Part shown: in pieces, positions 37,380 through 45,128 of the stretch
How the letters are laid out: each line of letters begins with the position of its first letter
Numbering within the stretch: the stretch's first letter is position 1
Source: Chitinophaga sp. 180180018-3
GTDB lineage: Bacteria > Bacteroidota > Bacteroidia > Chitinophagales > Chitinophagaceae
NCBI RefSeq assembly: GCF_037893185.1
Contig: NZ_CP140772.1
Location: forward strand, 5,580,001 to 5,644,000
DNA: 64,000 nt
Direction of reading: 5' to 3'
The notes under the pieces: model-generated
The model's input: only the letters and a program-made list of their open reading frames with translations
Told to the model about the DNA's origin: nothing
Databases searched by the model: none
Program-made: the position numbers and the translations under genes

Positions 37380-38177
37380 ATGAGCACTTACCTGCTTCAG
37401 ATCGTAAAAGGTGACTTATTGGAAAGTTTCAGCAGCAAAATTGATGTAGAGGCGCTCTCTGGAGCTTTTTTAAAATTGGAAGATGCCGAATTATCAACCG
37501 CTGATTTTAGTTTTTATACCTCAGTTGCATCCGTTTATTCCAGCAAAATTGAAGGTGAATCCATTGAGTTAGACTCCTATATAAAACATAAAAGGTTTGG
37601 TGTTGAATTCCTGCCAGACTATACCAGAAAAATAGACGACTTATATCTTGCCTATCAATTTGCGAAAGATCACATTCCTGATAAGGAAAATATTTCAGCA
37701 GTACATGGTATACTGGCCAAACACATTGTCTCCAAAAATTGGCAGGGGCGCTTTAGAAATCAAAATATGTTTGTTACGACTGATGACGGCAGAATTGAAT
37801 ATGTAGCTGCATCTCCATTTGTAGTAAATGAGGAAATGGATAAACTGTTCCATGATATTTCTACACTCCTGCAAACTAAGTTAGATATAACATCTGCTTT
37901 CTTTTTTGCCAGTATGATTCATCTGGTATTTGTAAAAATCCATCCCTGGAATGATGGTAATGGCAGAAGTGGGAGGTTGCTTGAAAAATGGTTTCTTGCG
38001 CAACACCTGGGAGCTAAGGCCTGGTTTCTACAATCTGAAAAGTACTATTACATGCACCATCAGGAGTACTACAACAATATCAGGCTCCTGGGACTTGAAT
38101 ATGATGAATTGGATTACAGCAAAGCATTACCTTTTGTGGAAATGCTGAGTAAGGCGGTAGTAGATAGTAATCAATAA
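37380..38177 (+). CDS. Fic family protein, class II (intramolecular inhibitory motif)
   Basis: A 265-residue Fic enzyme, which usually transfers AMP from ATP to a target hydroxyl. The Fic motif is HPWNDGNGRSGR, with catalytic His188. The autoinhibitory motif (S/T)xxxE(G/N) is present N-terminally as SSKIEG (residues 54-59), so no separate antitoxin is needed. A C-terminal winged helix found in many Fic proteins is missing. It lies right after the tRNA pair. Target unknown; it may be a regulatory AMPylase rather than a toxin. Confidence 0.9.
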   Translation: MSTYLLQIVKGDLLESFSSKIDVEALSGAFLKLEDAELSTADFSFYTSVASVYSSKIEGESIELDSYIKHKRFGVEFLPDYTRKIDDLYLAYQFAKDHIPDKENISAVHGILAKHIVSKNWQGRFRNQNMFVTTDDGRIEYVAASPFVVNEEMDKLFHDISTLLQTKLDITSAFFFASMIHLVFVKIHPWNDGNGRSGRLLEKWFLAQHLGAKAWFLQSEKYYYMHHQEYYNNIRLLGLEYDELDYSKALPFVEMLSKAVVDSNQ

Positions 38178-38187
38178 TGATACTCAG

Positions 38188-38205
38188 AGAAGCGCTGCTT
38201 CTTTT
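38188..38205 (+). terminator. Short terminator after the fic gene
   Basis: AGAAGC/GCTTCT 6-bp stem with a GCT loop and a TTTT run, 10 bp past the fic stop. It is also the beginning of the second copy of the repeated upstream module. Confidence 0.55.
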
Positions 38206-38209
38206 GTTT

Positions 38210-38226
38210 ATTATTGCCGCAATAAT
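38210..38226 (+). promoter_or_regulatory. Dyad (possible operator) before the Crp/Fnr gene
   Basis: ATTATTG and CAATAAT are separated by CCG and end 8 bases before the ATG of the Crp/Fnr-type regulator gene. The position suits autoregulation or translational control. This is inference from symmetry alone. Confidence 0.4.
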
Positions 38227-38234
38227 CAATTAGT

Positions 38235-38804
38235 ATGCATGAACAACTGACTAAATATATCACAGACAGGGTTCAACTAAGTGAAACCAATTTACAGAAG
38301 GTCCTCTCCTGCTTTCATCTCCTGAAAACAAAAAAGAATGAACTGGTAGGAAGAACAGGAGAGCCATCGAGACGCATGTTCTTCGTCAACAAAGGATGCC
38401 TGCAGGTGTATTTTATCAAACCCGACGGAAGAGAGGCTACTCGCCGGTTTGCTTTCGAAAATTCCTTTTCTACTTCCTTAACATCTTTTATAGACGGTAC
38501 ATTGCTCAAAGAAGACACGCAGGCTATTGAGCCATCGGAATTGCTGTATATTCACCGCGAGGATTTTTACTCCCTGCTGAATACTATTCCTGGTTGGGAA
38601 ATATTTTATCGTGGTTTTCTTGAATATGCCTATCTCACCAATACCAGGAGGCTGGAAGATTTTATTACACTAAATCCCCGGGAGCGCTATCAATTGCTGC
38701 TGAAAGAAAACCCGCAGATGGTACTCCGTTTACCTAATAAGCTGGTGGCAAATTATCTCAATATTACCCAGGAGGCACTTAGCAGAATAAAATCGGGAAT
38801 GTAA
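38235..38804 (+). CDS. Crp/Fnr-family transcriptional regulator
   Basis: A 189-residue regulator with a cyclic-nucleotide-binding-like beta-roll (about residues 20-115: NKGCLQVYFIKPDGREATRRF) and a short C-terminal helical region with LPNKLVANYLNITQEALSRI, which has the pattern of a recognition helix. The residues that bind cAMP in true Crp are not conserved, so the ligand is unknown; this is common in Bacteroidota paralogues. An amidohydrolase gene follows in the same direction (67-bp gap) and may be a target. Confidence 0.88.
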   Translation: MHEQLTKYITDRVQLSETNLQKVLSCFHLLKTKKNELVGRTGEPSRRMFFVNKGCLQVYFIKPDGREATRRFAFENSFSTSLTSFIDGTLLKEDTQAIEPSELLYIHREDFYSLLNTIPGWEIFYRGFLEYAYLTNTRRLEDFITLNPRERYQLLLKENPQMVLRLPNKLVANYLNITQEALSRIKSGM

Positions 38805-38871
38805 TTATTTGATCAGGATCAATAATATAGCAATCGGATAGCTGGATTTTTGTAGCTCAAATCAATCTGCT

Positions 38872-39822
38872 ATGCGCATTATAACATTAGAAGAGCACAT
38901 TGCCTTATCCGAGTTTGCCCATGAGATACAACAATGGCCTTTGCCTCAGCAGGCAGTGGAGAAACTCGCTGACATCAGTGACATTCGCTTAAAATCAATG
39001 GACGATAACGGTATTGATATGCAGGTATTGTCTGTAGTAGGTAGGGGCGCGGAAAGTTTACCACCTTCGAAAGCCCTGCAATTCGCCGTCAGGTACAATG
39101 ATATCCTTGCGGCAAGAATTGCCACCCATCCTACCCGGTTTAAGGCATTCGCACATCTACCGATGTCGTCTCCGGAGGCGGCGGCGAACGAGTTGGAAAG
39201 GGCAAAAGAGGAACATCATTTCTGCGGAGCCCTGATCAACGGGCTTACAAATGGTAAATTCCTGGACCTTCCGGAATTCAGTCCATTACTGCAAAAGGCA
39301 GAACAATTACAAATGCCTCTTTACCTGCACCCCGGCCTGCCACCGGAAACTGTAGCCGAAGCATATTACAACGATCTGCCGGGATCATTAGGTGTGATGC
39401 TTGCATGCGGCGGATGGGGATGGCATGCCGAAACCGCCTTACAGGTATTACGTTTGATTACTACCGGAACATTAGACCGGTATCCCCGGTTAAAGATCAT
39501 CATTGGCCATATGGGAGAAATGATACCTATGATGATGTCGCGGCTGGATGAGAAATTCAATGTTACCAGCACGGGGTATCACCAGCGTTCAGTCAGTCAA
39601 ACCCTGCGCGATCAGGTACACATCACCACCAGTGGGATCTTTACATTGCCTCCATTGATGGCCGCACTGGGAACTTTCGGTATCGATAATGTGATGTTTT
39701 CCGTAGATTATCCTTTCAGTACAAACGAAGCAGGGAAACAACTGCTGGCAAGCATTCCACTGCCTTCTGAAGAGGTAACGAAGATAGCAGGTGGAAATGC
39801 AGAGAGACTGCTGGGTCTGTAA
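38872..39822 (+). CDS. Amidohydrolase-superfamily decarboxylase-like protein
   Basis: A 316-residue TIM-barrel protein of the ACMSD/2,3-dihydroxybenzoate-decarboxylase-like subgroup of amidohydrolases. It has the N-terminal EEH metal motif (TLEEHIAL), LYLHPGLPP (metal His), KIIIGHMGE and FSVDYPF (metal/catalytic Asp) near the end, all typical of this group. The true substrate is unknown; it is probably an aromatic or related carboxylic acid. It lies between a Crp-type and a GlxA-type regulator. Confidence 0.85.
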   Translation: MRIITLEEHIALSEFAHEIQQWPLPQQAVEKLADISDIRLKSMDDNGIDMQVLSVVGRGAESLPPSKALQFAVRYNDILAARIATHPTRFKAFAHLPMSSPEAAANELERAKEEHHFCGALINGLTNGKFLDLPEFSPLLQKAEQLQMPLYLHPGLPPETVAEAYYNDLPGSLGVMLACGGWGWHAETALQVLRLITTGTLDRYPRLKIIIGHMGEMIPMMMSRLDEKFNVTSTGYHQRSVSQTLRDQVHITTSGIFTLPPLMAALGTFGIDNVMFSVDYPFSTNEAGKQLLASIPLPSEEVTKIAGGNAERLLGL

Positions 39823-39978
39823 GGAATTGACGTTTTGCGGGAGTTATCGCCGTACTTTTCCCTGCCCAGGGATAGTCTCTTAGAGAGGATCACAAGCATG
39901 GGAGGATTGATCAATGCGCACTGATCCGGAGTAAAAGAAAATGTCTTATTTTTACATAAATATTCATTTTCTGCCAAT

Positions 39979-40962
39979 ATGGATAAAACAAGACATATCG
40001 TTATACTGGTGCCACCGCAAACTTCCTTGTTAGATGTAGCAGGTCCGCTGGAGGTTTTTTCCAAAACCTCTGACTATATGACGAAGTATAGAAAGGTAAA
40101 AGACAGATACTATACTACGCACCTGGTATCCATGGATGATACAATGGCGGTTCCCACGTCTTCCGGTATGCCTGTAATTTGCGAAGGAGGTATTTCGGGG
40201 ATTCGTTATCCGATCGATACTGTGATCATTGCGGGCAGAGGAGAATACAGAAAGGGAGCACCAGCACCGATATTGAAATGGATACAAAAGATCAATAAGA
40301 GCAAATCGAAAGTCCGCATCGCTTCCATTTGTGCAGGAGCTTTTATCCTTGCGGAAACCGGTCTGCTGGATAGTCGCCGCGCTACCACCCACTGGCAGCT
40401 TCACGATAAACTGGCCGAAAAATTCCCATTGGTCAAAGTAGAGAAAGATCCTATTTATATCAAACAGGGCAATATTTACACGTCGGCCGGAATATCTACC
40501 GGTATTGATCTCACACTGGCACTGGTAGAAGAAGACCTGGGAAGGGAGGTAGCCATCGAGATATCCAGGATCCTCGTATTGTACCTGAAACGGCCCGGAA
40601 ATCAGTCGCAGTTCAGCAATATCCTCATGACGCAGAAAACGGACTACAGACCGGTAAAAGACAGTTTGCAGTGGATTCAGGAACACCTGGACGAAGATTT
40701 ATCCGTTGAACGACTGGCTGCCAAAGCTTCTATGAGCGCCCGTAATTTCTCCAGGGTGTTTTACAGAGAAGCGGGAATAACTCCAGCCAAGTTTGTTGAA
40801 AAAGCCCGGGTAGAAGCGGCCCGCCGCCGTCTGGAAGAAACCGGTTTAAGCCTCGATGAAATAGCGGCAGAATGCGGAACCAGCGACGCCAATGGCTTAA
40901 GGCGGCTTTTTATTCGCCACCTTAATACCACTCCGGCGGCCTACCGGAAAAGCTTTGCCTGA
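39979..40962 (+). CDS. GlxA-type regulator: DJ-1/PfpI domain fused to AraC HTH
   Basis: A 327-residue transcriptional regulator. The N-terminal part (about 1-190) has a DJ-1/PfpI class I glutamine-amidotransferase fold with IASICAGAFILAETGLLD around the nucleophile-position Cys. The C-terminal part (about 215-325) is an AraC/XylS double HTH with DLSVERLAAKASMSARNFSR and EIAAECGTSDANGLRRLF. Ligand unknown. It converges on gapA with a 1-bp gap. Confidence 0.92.
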   Translation: MDKTRHIVILVPPQTSLLDVAGPLEVFSKTSDYMTKYRKVKDRYYTTHLVSMDDTMAVPTSSGMPVICEGGISGIRYPIDTVIIAGRGEYRKGAPAPILKWIQKINKSKSKVRIASICAGAFILAETGLLDSRRATTHWQLHDKLAEKFPLVKVEKDPIYIKQGNIYTSAGISTGIDLTLALVEEDLGREVAIEISRILVLYLKRPGNQSQFSNILMTQKTDYRPVKDSLQWIQEHLDEDLSVERLAAKASMSARNFSRVFYREAGITPAKFVEKARVEAARRRLEETGLSLDEIAAECGTSDANGLRRLFIRHLNTTPAAYRKSFA

Positions 40963-40963
40963 C

Positions 40964-41962
40964 TTATATATTGCCGAAACAGATCAATAACCTTATTAGC
41001 TGGGAAACGAACGACATTTCATTATCGTACCACGATACCGTCTTCACCAGTTGCTTATCTCCTATCCCGGTGATCTTGGTCTGAGTGGCGTCGAACAGCG
41101 AACCATAGCTCATTCCGATTATATCCTGCGAAACGATGGGATCTTCGTTATAGCCGTATGATTCATTTACAGCTGCTTTCATTATCCCGTTTATTTCCTT
41201 CTCACTGGTTGCTCTATTCAACAAGGTATATAGTTCCACCACTGAACCTGAATGAACAGGAACACGCTGGGAAGAGCCATCCAGTTTTCCATTCAGTTCA
41301 GGGATTACCAGGCCTATGGCCTTTGCCGCACCGGTGGTGTAAGGAACGATACTGTCGGCCGCTGCCCTCGATTTACGGAAACCGTTTTTAGGATCAGGTG
41401 TATCCATCAGTGGCTGTGAATTCGTATAGGCGTGAATGGTATTCATCTGCCCGGTAATGATGCCGAACCGGTCATTCAGGACCCTGGCCATAGGGGCCAG
41501 ACAATTGGTAGTACATGATGCTGCGCTGATCAATACATCTTCCTTATTCAGCAGCTGATGGTTAACATTGTACACAATCGTTTTCACCTCCTTGTCAGAA
41601 GGCGCTGATATGATCACTTTTTTGGCACCCGCCTTCAAATGCAATGCAGCCTTGTCTTTCGATTCAAAGATCCCGGTACATTCCAGTACCACGTCTATAT
41701 CCAGCTCCTTCCAGGGTAAGTTCTCAGGATGTCTTTCTGCATATACCGCTACCTCCCTGCCGTCAACTGTCAACGACTTCTCCGTACTACGCACCGTATT
41801 GGGAAATACACCATGTATAGAATCATATTTCAGTAAATATGCGAGCATTTCAGGTGTGCTCAGATCATTCAATGCAACTACTTCCACTTCATTATTACCA
41901 AACAGCTTTCTGAATGTCATTCTACCGATTCTCCCGAATCCGTTTATTGCAACTTTTATCAT
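40964..41962 (-). CDS. gap: Type I glyceraldehyde-3-phosphate dehydrogenase
   Basis: NAD-dependent glycolytic enzyme. The 332-residue protein begins MIKVAINGFGRIGR; Asp in VVALNDL (about 33) points to NAD preference. The catalytic Cys is in SAASCTTNCLAP (about 150), followed by the His-containing IHAYTNSQ segment, and WYDNEMSF near the end. The C-terminus reads SQLIRLLICFGNI, longer and more hydrophobic than the usual family end. The ATG at 41962 is used. It could be a second, accessory isozyme, as it sits among regulators rather than glycolytic genes. Confidence 0.93.
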   Translation of the reverse strand: MIKVAINGFGRIGRMTFRKLFGNNEVEVVALNDLSTPEMLAYLLKYDSIHGVFPNTVRSTEKSLTVDGREVAVYAERHPENLPWKELDIDVVLECTGIFESKDKAALHLKAGAKKVIISAPSDKEVKTIVYNVNHQLLNKEDVLISAASCTTNCLAPMARVLNDRFGIITGQMNTIHAYTNSQPLMDTPDPKNGFRKSRAAADSIVPYTTGAAKAIGLVIPELNGKLDGSSQRVPVHSGSVVELYTLLNRATSEKEINGIMKAAVNESYGYNEDPIVSQDIIGMSYGSLFDATQTKITGIGDKQLVKTVSWYDNEMSFVSQLIRLLICFGNI

Positions 41963-41986
41963 ACTATCTGATTTTAGTCTGTATGA

Positions 41987-41994
41987 CAAAGGTA
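41987..41994 (-). promoter_or_regulatory. -7 element of the gap gene
   Basis: TACCTTTG on the minus strand, 24 bp before the gap ATG, matches the -7 consensus. No TTTG is seen at an 18-bp spacing. Confidence 0.45.
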
Positions 41995-42087
41995 GCTCTT
42001 GCCCGCTTTGTCTGAAATGACAAATTTCATGCAATTTAGGACATATGGTAAAAATCAGACATTGGATATAAATAGCGTTATTGGAGA

Positions 42088-42135
42088 AGCAATGCTTTTT
42101 TTGTTTGTAGTAGAATCGCTATATTTCTATTATTA
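42088..42135 (+). promoter_or_regulatory. Repeated upstream module, copy 3 (before cupin gene)
   Basis: GAAGCAATGC, a T-run, GTTTGTAGTAGAATCG and then TATATTTCTATT. It aligns with 37295-37345 over about 50 bp with few differences and ends about 20 bp before the cupin ATG. Confidence 0.55.
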
Positions 42136-42156
42136 CCAATCTCAGTTCATTATAAA

Positions 42157-42492
42157 ATGAAACATCCTTTTCAGTGTATTGACTGGAGCACCATTGACTC
42201 CACCACTCACCCCGGTATTACCGGCATGGCATTCTGGCAAACGCTTCAATTGCCTGGCTTACGAATACGAATTGTTACCTATTCTCCCGGATATCTGGCC
42301 GACCATTGGTGCAGGAAGGGGCATATTGTTCACTGTCTCGAGGGCAGTTTTATCAGTGAATTGGATAACGGGGAACAATTTGTATTGCGTCAGGGAATGA
42401 CTTATGTTGTTTCTGACGATCTTAGCAATCATCGATCCAGCACTGAATCGGGGGTTAAGCTATTGATAATTGACGGAGATTTCCTGCAATAA
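42157..42492 (+). CDS. Small cupin (DHCW-motif-like)
   Basis: A 111-residue single-domain cupin. It contains ADHWCRKGHIVHCLEGSF, which resembles the small DHCW-motif cupin family, and DNGEQFVLRQGMTYVVSDD, the second cupin strand set. His and Glu residues could hold a metal ion. The function is unknown. Its upstream region repeats the module seen before the fic gene. Confidence 0.8.
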   Translation: MKHPFQCIDWSTIDSTTHPGITGMAFWQTLQLPGLRIRIVTYSPGYLADHWCRKGHIVHCLEGSFISELDNGEQFVLRQGMTYVVSDDLSNHRSSTESGVKLLIIDGDFLQ

Positions 42493-42507
42493 CCTATGGC
42501 GGCAGCT

Positions 42508-42975
42508 TTACATCAGCCCCAGTTTCTTCATCGCCTTTATTCCATCTTCACTGACAGGATTAAGTTCCAGTGATTTTCTGTACATTTTTATTGCATCTTC
42601 CCTACACCCGGCTTCCAGCAATGCTTCGCCATAACTGTCGTAAGTATTGAAATCAGCCGGCTGCAGGAAGGTATTCAGTTTAAACGTTTCCAATGCCCAT
42701 TGCAGGTGCTCCCGGGCCTTAGACTGATACAGGAAATCATATCCCAGGAAGTTCATTTCCCTTGGATTAAAATAATAGTTTGTGCTGTCTGTCTTACAAA
42801 GATGTAACATGCAGGCAGCATGATCTGCCCCCAGCTCCATCAATGCCCTGGCATATTCACGGACAGCGGACTTCCTGAAGTATAAAGGAATTGCAGGCTT
42901 TCGATTCAGCATATACAAACAGGAGGTCACATTAGCACCCAAAGCATTGTTGCCATTTGTGTAAGCTACGATCAC
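42508..42975 (-). pseudogene. C-terminal (TPR) part of a serine hydrolase gene split by an in-frame stop
   Basis: A 155-residue reading frame that continues, in the same frame and with no gap, the serine hydrolase reading frame ending at 42976. It begins with GTG straight after the TAG codon. The first ~25 residues complete the penicillin-binding-like fold (VIVAYTNGNNALG); the rest is helical with a TPR at the end (YDSYGEALLEAGCREDAIKMYRKS). It has no start codon with a proper upstream signal, so it is probably the downstream half of a broken gene. Confidence 0.75.
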
Positions 42976-44028
42976 CTATTTACTGCTCAGGTTATGGTAG
43001 TAGAAAGTTGCCAGTCCAAATTTAAATCCTCCATGCCCCACTCCCTTTCCATATCCCGGCATTCTGAATATTTCCCAGCCCAGCGCATATTGTCCAACAC
43101 CATCTCCCAACATCGTATCCATATGCTCTTCATATTCTTTTCCATTGTTTAGTTTAACCGGAGTAATAGCTTCTTCCACAGTGGAAGGCGACAGCAGCTT
43201 ACCACTAAAAAACGCGTCATCGAATTTCAGCATATCATCTGTTGTGGTGATTACGTTGGAAGATCCCACACTTCCACTGTTGTTATACTCTGAATACCGG
43301 TAACGTGCTACTTTATCGGCCTGTGCCCAGGCTGTATCATAGAAAGTTGCTTTCACCTGATGCTTTACCACCAAAGTATCATAAGCATGATTAATATCGC
43401 CTATATAGGTGTTTTTCATACCTGCCGGTTTGAAAATATATTTCTCCATATATGCAGGAAAATCAAGCCCGGACACCTTTTCAACTATCAAAGCCAGCAG
43501 ATTGAAGTTAGTATTACAATACCTGAACTCATCTCCCGGTTTAAAATACAGACCCTTTGTCCATTGCTTTAACAAAGGCAACACTGTAACATTTGTGATG
43601 ATTGTATCAGGATGTTGCTTCACTAATTCCTCAAACAGCTCCAGGTTTGGTAAGCCTGAAGTATGTGTTAACAGGTGACGTAGAGTGACACCAGGAAATG
43701 GAAAGCCGGGAAGATACCTGCTAACTTCATCTTCCAGCTTTAGCTTTCCTTTATCTTTTAACTGAAGAATGGCGGTAGAAGTAAATATTTTGGAAATAGA
43801 CGCGAGGTTAAAACGTGATTGTCCTGTATTCTTTTGTTGCCCGGCGTAATTTGCATATCCGCCTGAAAAAGTATATACCTTATGTTCATTTTCTGCCAGG
43901 GTGATATTACCATCATAAAGCTGATGAACAGCGATGGAATCAAAATAGTTTTTAAGCGCAATATTCCGGTACTGAGCTGGAGCGCCGACAGATATCAGGC
44001 AAATTGTTCCGATGATAATTGATCGCAT
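42976..44028 (-). pseudogene. N-terminal part of a serine hydrolase (beta-lactamase family) cut by an in-frame TAG
   Basis: A 350-residue exported serine hydrolase (signal peptide, then the S-x-x-K motif in NLASISKIF and a YxN motif in RYCNTNF). These enzymes are penicillin-binding-like esterases or D-Ala-D-Ala peptidases. The frame stops at TAG (42976-42978) in the middle of the last fold strand, where the related gene at 61568 continues with DIRLITLF; the next codons (VIVAYTNG) resume the fold. A single change (for instance CAG to TAG) would explain it. The N-terminal catalytic part may still be made. Confidence 0.8.
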
Positions 44029-44142
44029 AAGTAAGAGTTTGAAGACGGAACAATATAAAACCTCTGGTTAACAGATCTTGGTGAATGGGGTGAACAAGGT
44101 GAATTGTGTGATGAAATGCGGTTTCTTTCATTTCTTTTTTTT

Positions 44143-44178
44143 AATAAAGCAGATCTCCTGATGAAGATCTGCTTTATT
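44143..44178. terminator. Perfect 14-bp hairpin downstream of the DUF4397 gene
   Basis: AATAAAGCAGATCT (44143-44156) pairs with AGATCTGCTTTATT (44165-44178) around an 8-base loop. It lies 60 bp past the DUF4397 stop on the minus strand. A T-run precedes it on the plus strand, so on the minus strand it is followed by A-rich sequence; it is a strong stem but not a classic terminator. Confidence 0.6.
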
Positions 44179-44237
44179 TCCTTAGAAATGGCCACTTACA
44201 ACCCGTTTGGGGGAGTGTACATGATGCTCATTTCTAT

Positions 44238-44978
44238 TTACTGATGTTGCCATACATGAAGCCCCACCCCGGTAGCTCCTGTAGCATTTTTCAGTCCGCC
44301 GAGATACAGCGTCACCACTTTTCCTTCTACCAGTTTAACAGAAGGAATATCCAGAATGGTAGTCACTTTTGTACCGGATTTGGTTTTGATTTTCACGCGA
44401 TAATCACCGGCAGCCAACGGCTTGAAAGCAGCGAGCGCCGTAGCGTCGGGTTTGTCACCGATATAAGCGGTATTATTAACCAGTCGCAGGCTATCTTTGT
44501 CTTTGAACACATCAATATCTACAGCAGCACTATTGGGAGACAAGTGCAGAAATCGAACACTGGTTTTACCTTTTCCGGGATCGCCCAGGTTATCTTTCAG
44601 CAGTAATGCTTTGATTTTGTTATTCTGCAGCGTATCATAAAGGAACAATGAATAGTTCTCTTTGTCCACGAGCGTGTACTTCGTTTCCAGCACCACTTTA
44701 TTACCTTCCAGCGAGAATTTCAGCACCGCTTCTTTGTCTGCAGATACGGTAACATAAGCCTTTGGCAGGTTACGGAAGGCCAGTTTATCCGGGACTTTCT
44801 TACTATTGATCTCCGTTGTTAGTTCACCGGTTTTCGGAGAGGCGTGCACCACCTGTATAGTGGCTTTCTTCGGCGCAGGAGGAGTTGGATCATTATTCTT
44901 TTTTTTGCAGGCAGCCAACACGGCACCTGCCAGCAATACAAAGGCGATGCCTTGCAGAGACATTCTTACTTTTTTCAT
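44238..44978 (-). CDS. DUF4397 lipoprotein
   Basis: A 246-residue lipoprotein (lipobox VLAACKK) with a DUF4397 beta-sandwich: ATIQVVHASPKTGELTTEI at the start, then SVRFLHLSPNSAAVDIDVF, ending in a GKVVTLYLGGL segment. DUF4397 domains are usually secreted and are presumed adhesion or binding modules. It lies 150 bp downstream of a TonB receptor gene in the same direction, so it may be the surface partner of that receptor in place of a SusD protein. Confidence 0.83.
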   Translation of the reverse strand: MKKVRMSLQGIAFVLLAGAVLAACKKKNNDPTPPAPKKATIQVVHASPKTGELTTEINSKKVPDKLAFRNLPKAYVTVSADKEAVLKFSLEGNKVVLETKYTLVDKENYSLFLYDTLQNNKIKALLLKDNLGDPGKGKTSVRFLHLSPNSAAVDIDVFKDKDSLRLVNNTAYIGDKPDATALAAFKPLAAGDYRVKIKTKSGTKVTTILDIPSVKLVEGKVVTLYLGGLKNATGATGVGLHVWQHQ

Positions 44979-45128
44979 ATTCAGGTAATTTATTAATCGT
45001 GATTGTCTACAGTCAGATAACTGCTGCTTTCCACAGCATGGTAACGTTGTTCTCTATTACTAAAAACAGCAAATCATTCATTCTTCCTACGCCGGTTGAC
45101 AGTATTTTTTTGGGGTATAAAGAGATAG

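Noticed and set aside
44041-44142. Another heptad element (GGTGAAT-like repeats at about 44078-44110)
   Set aside because: A few short GGTGAA repeats occur but there is no AGCGGA core and no long inverted arm; the nearby hairpin is ordinary.
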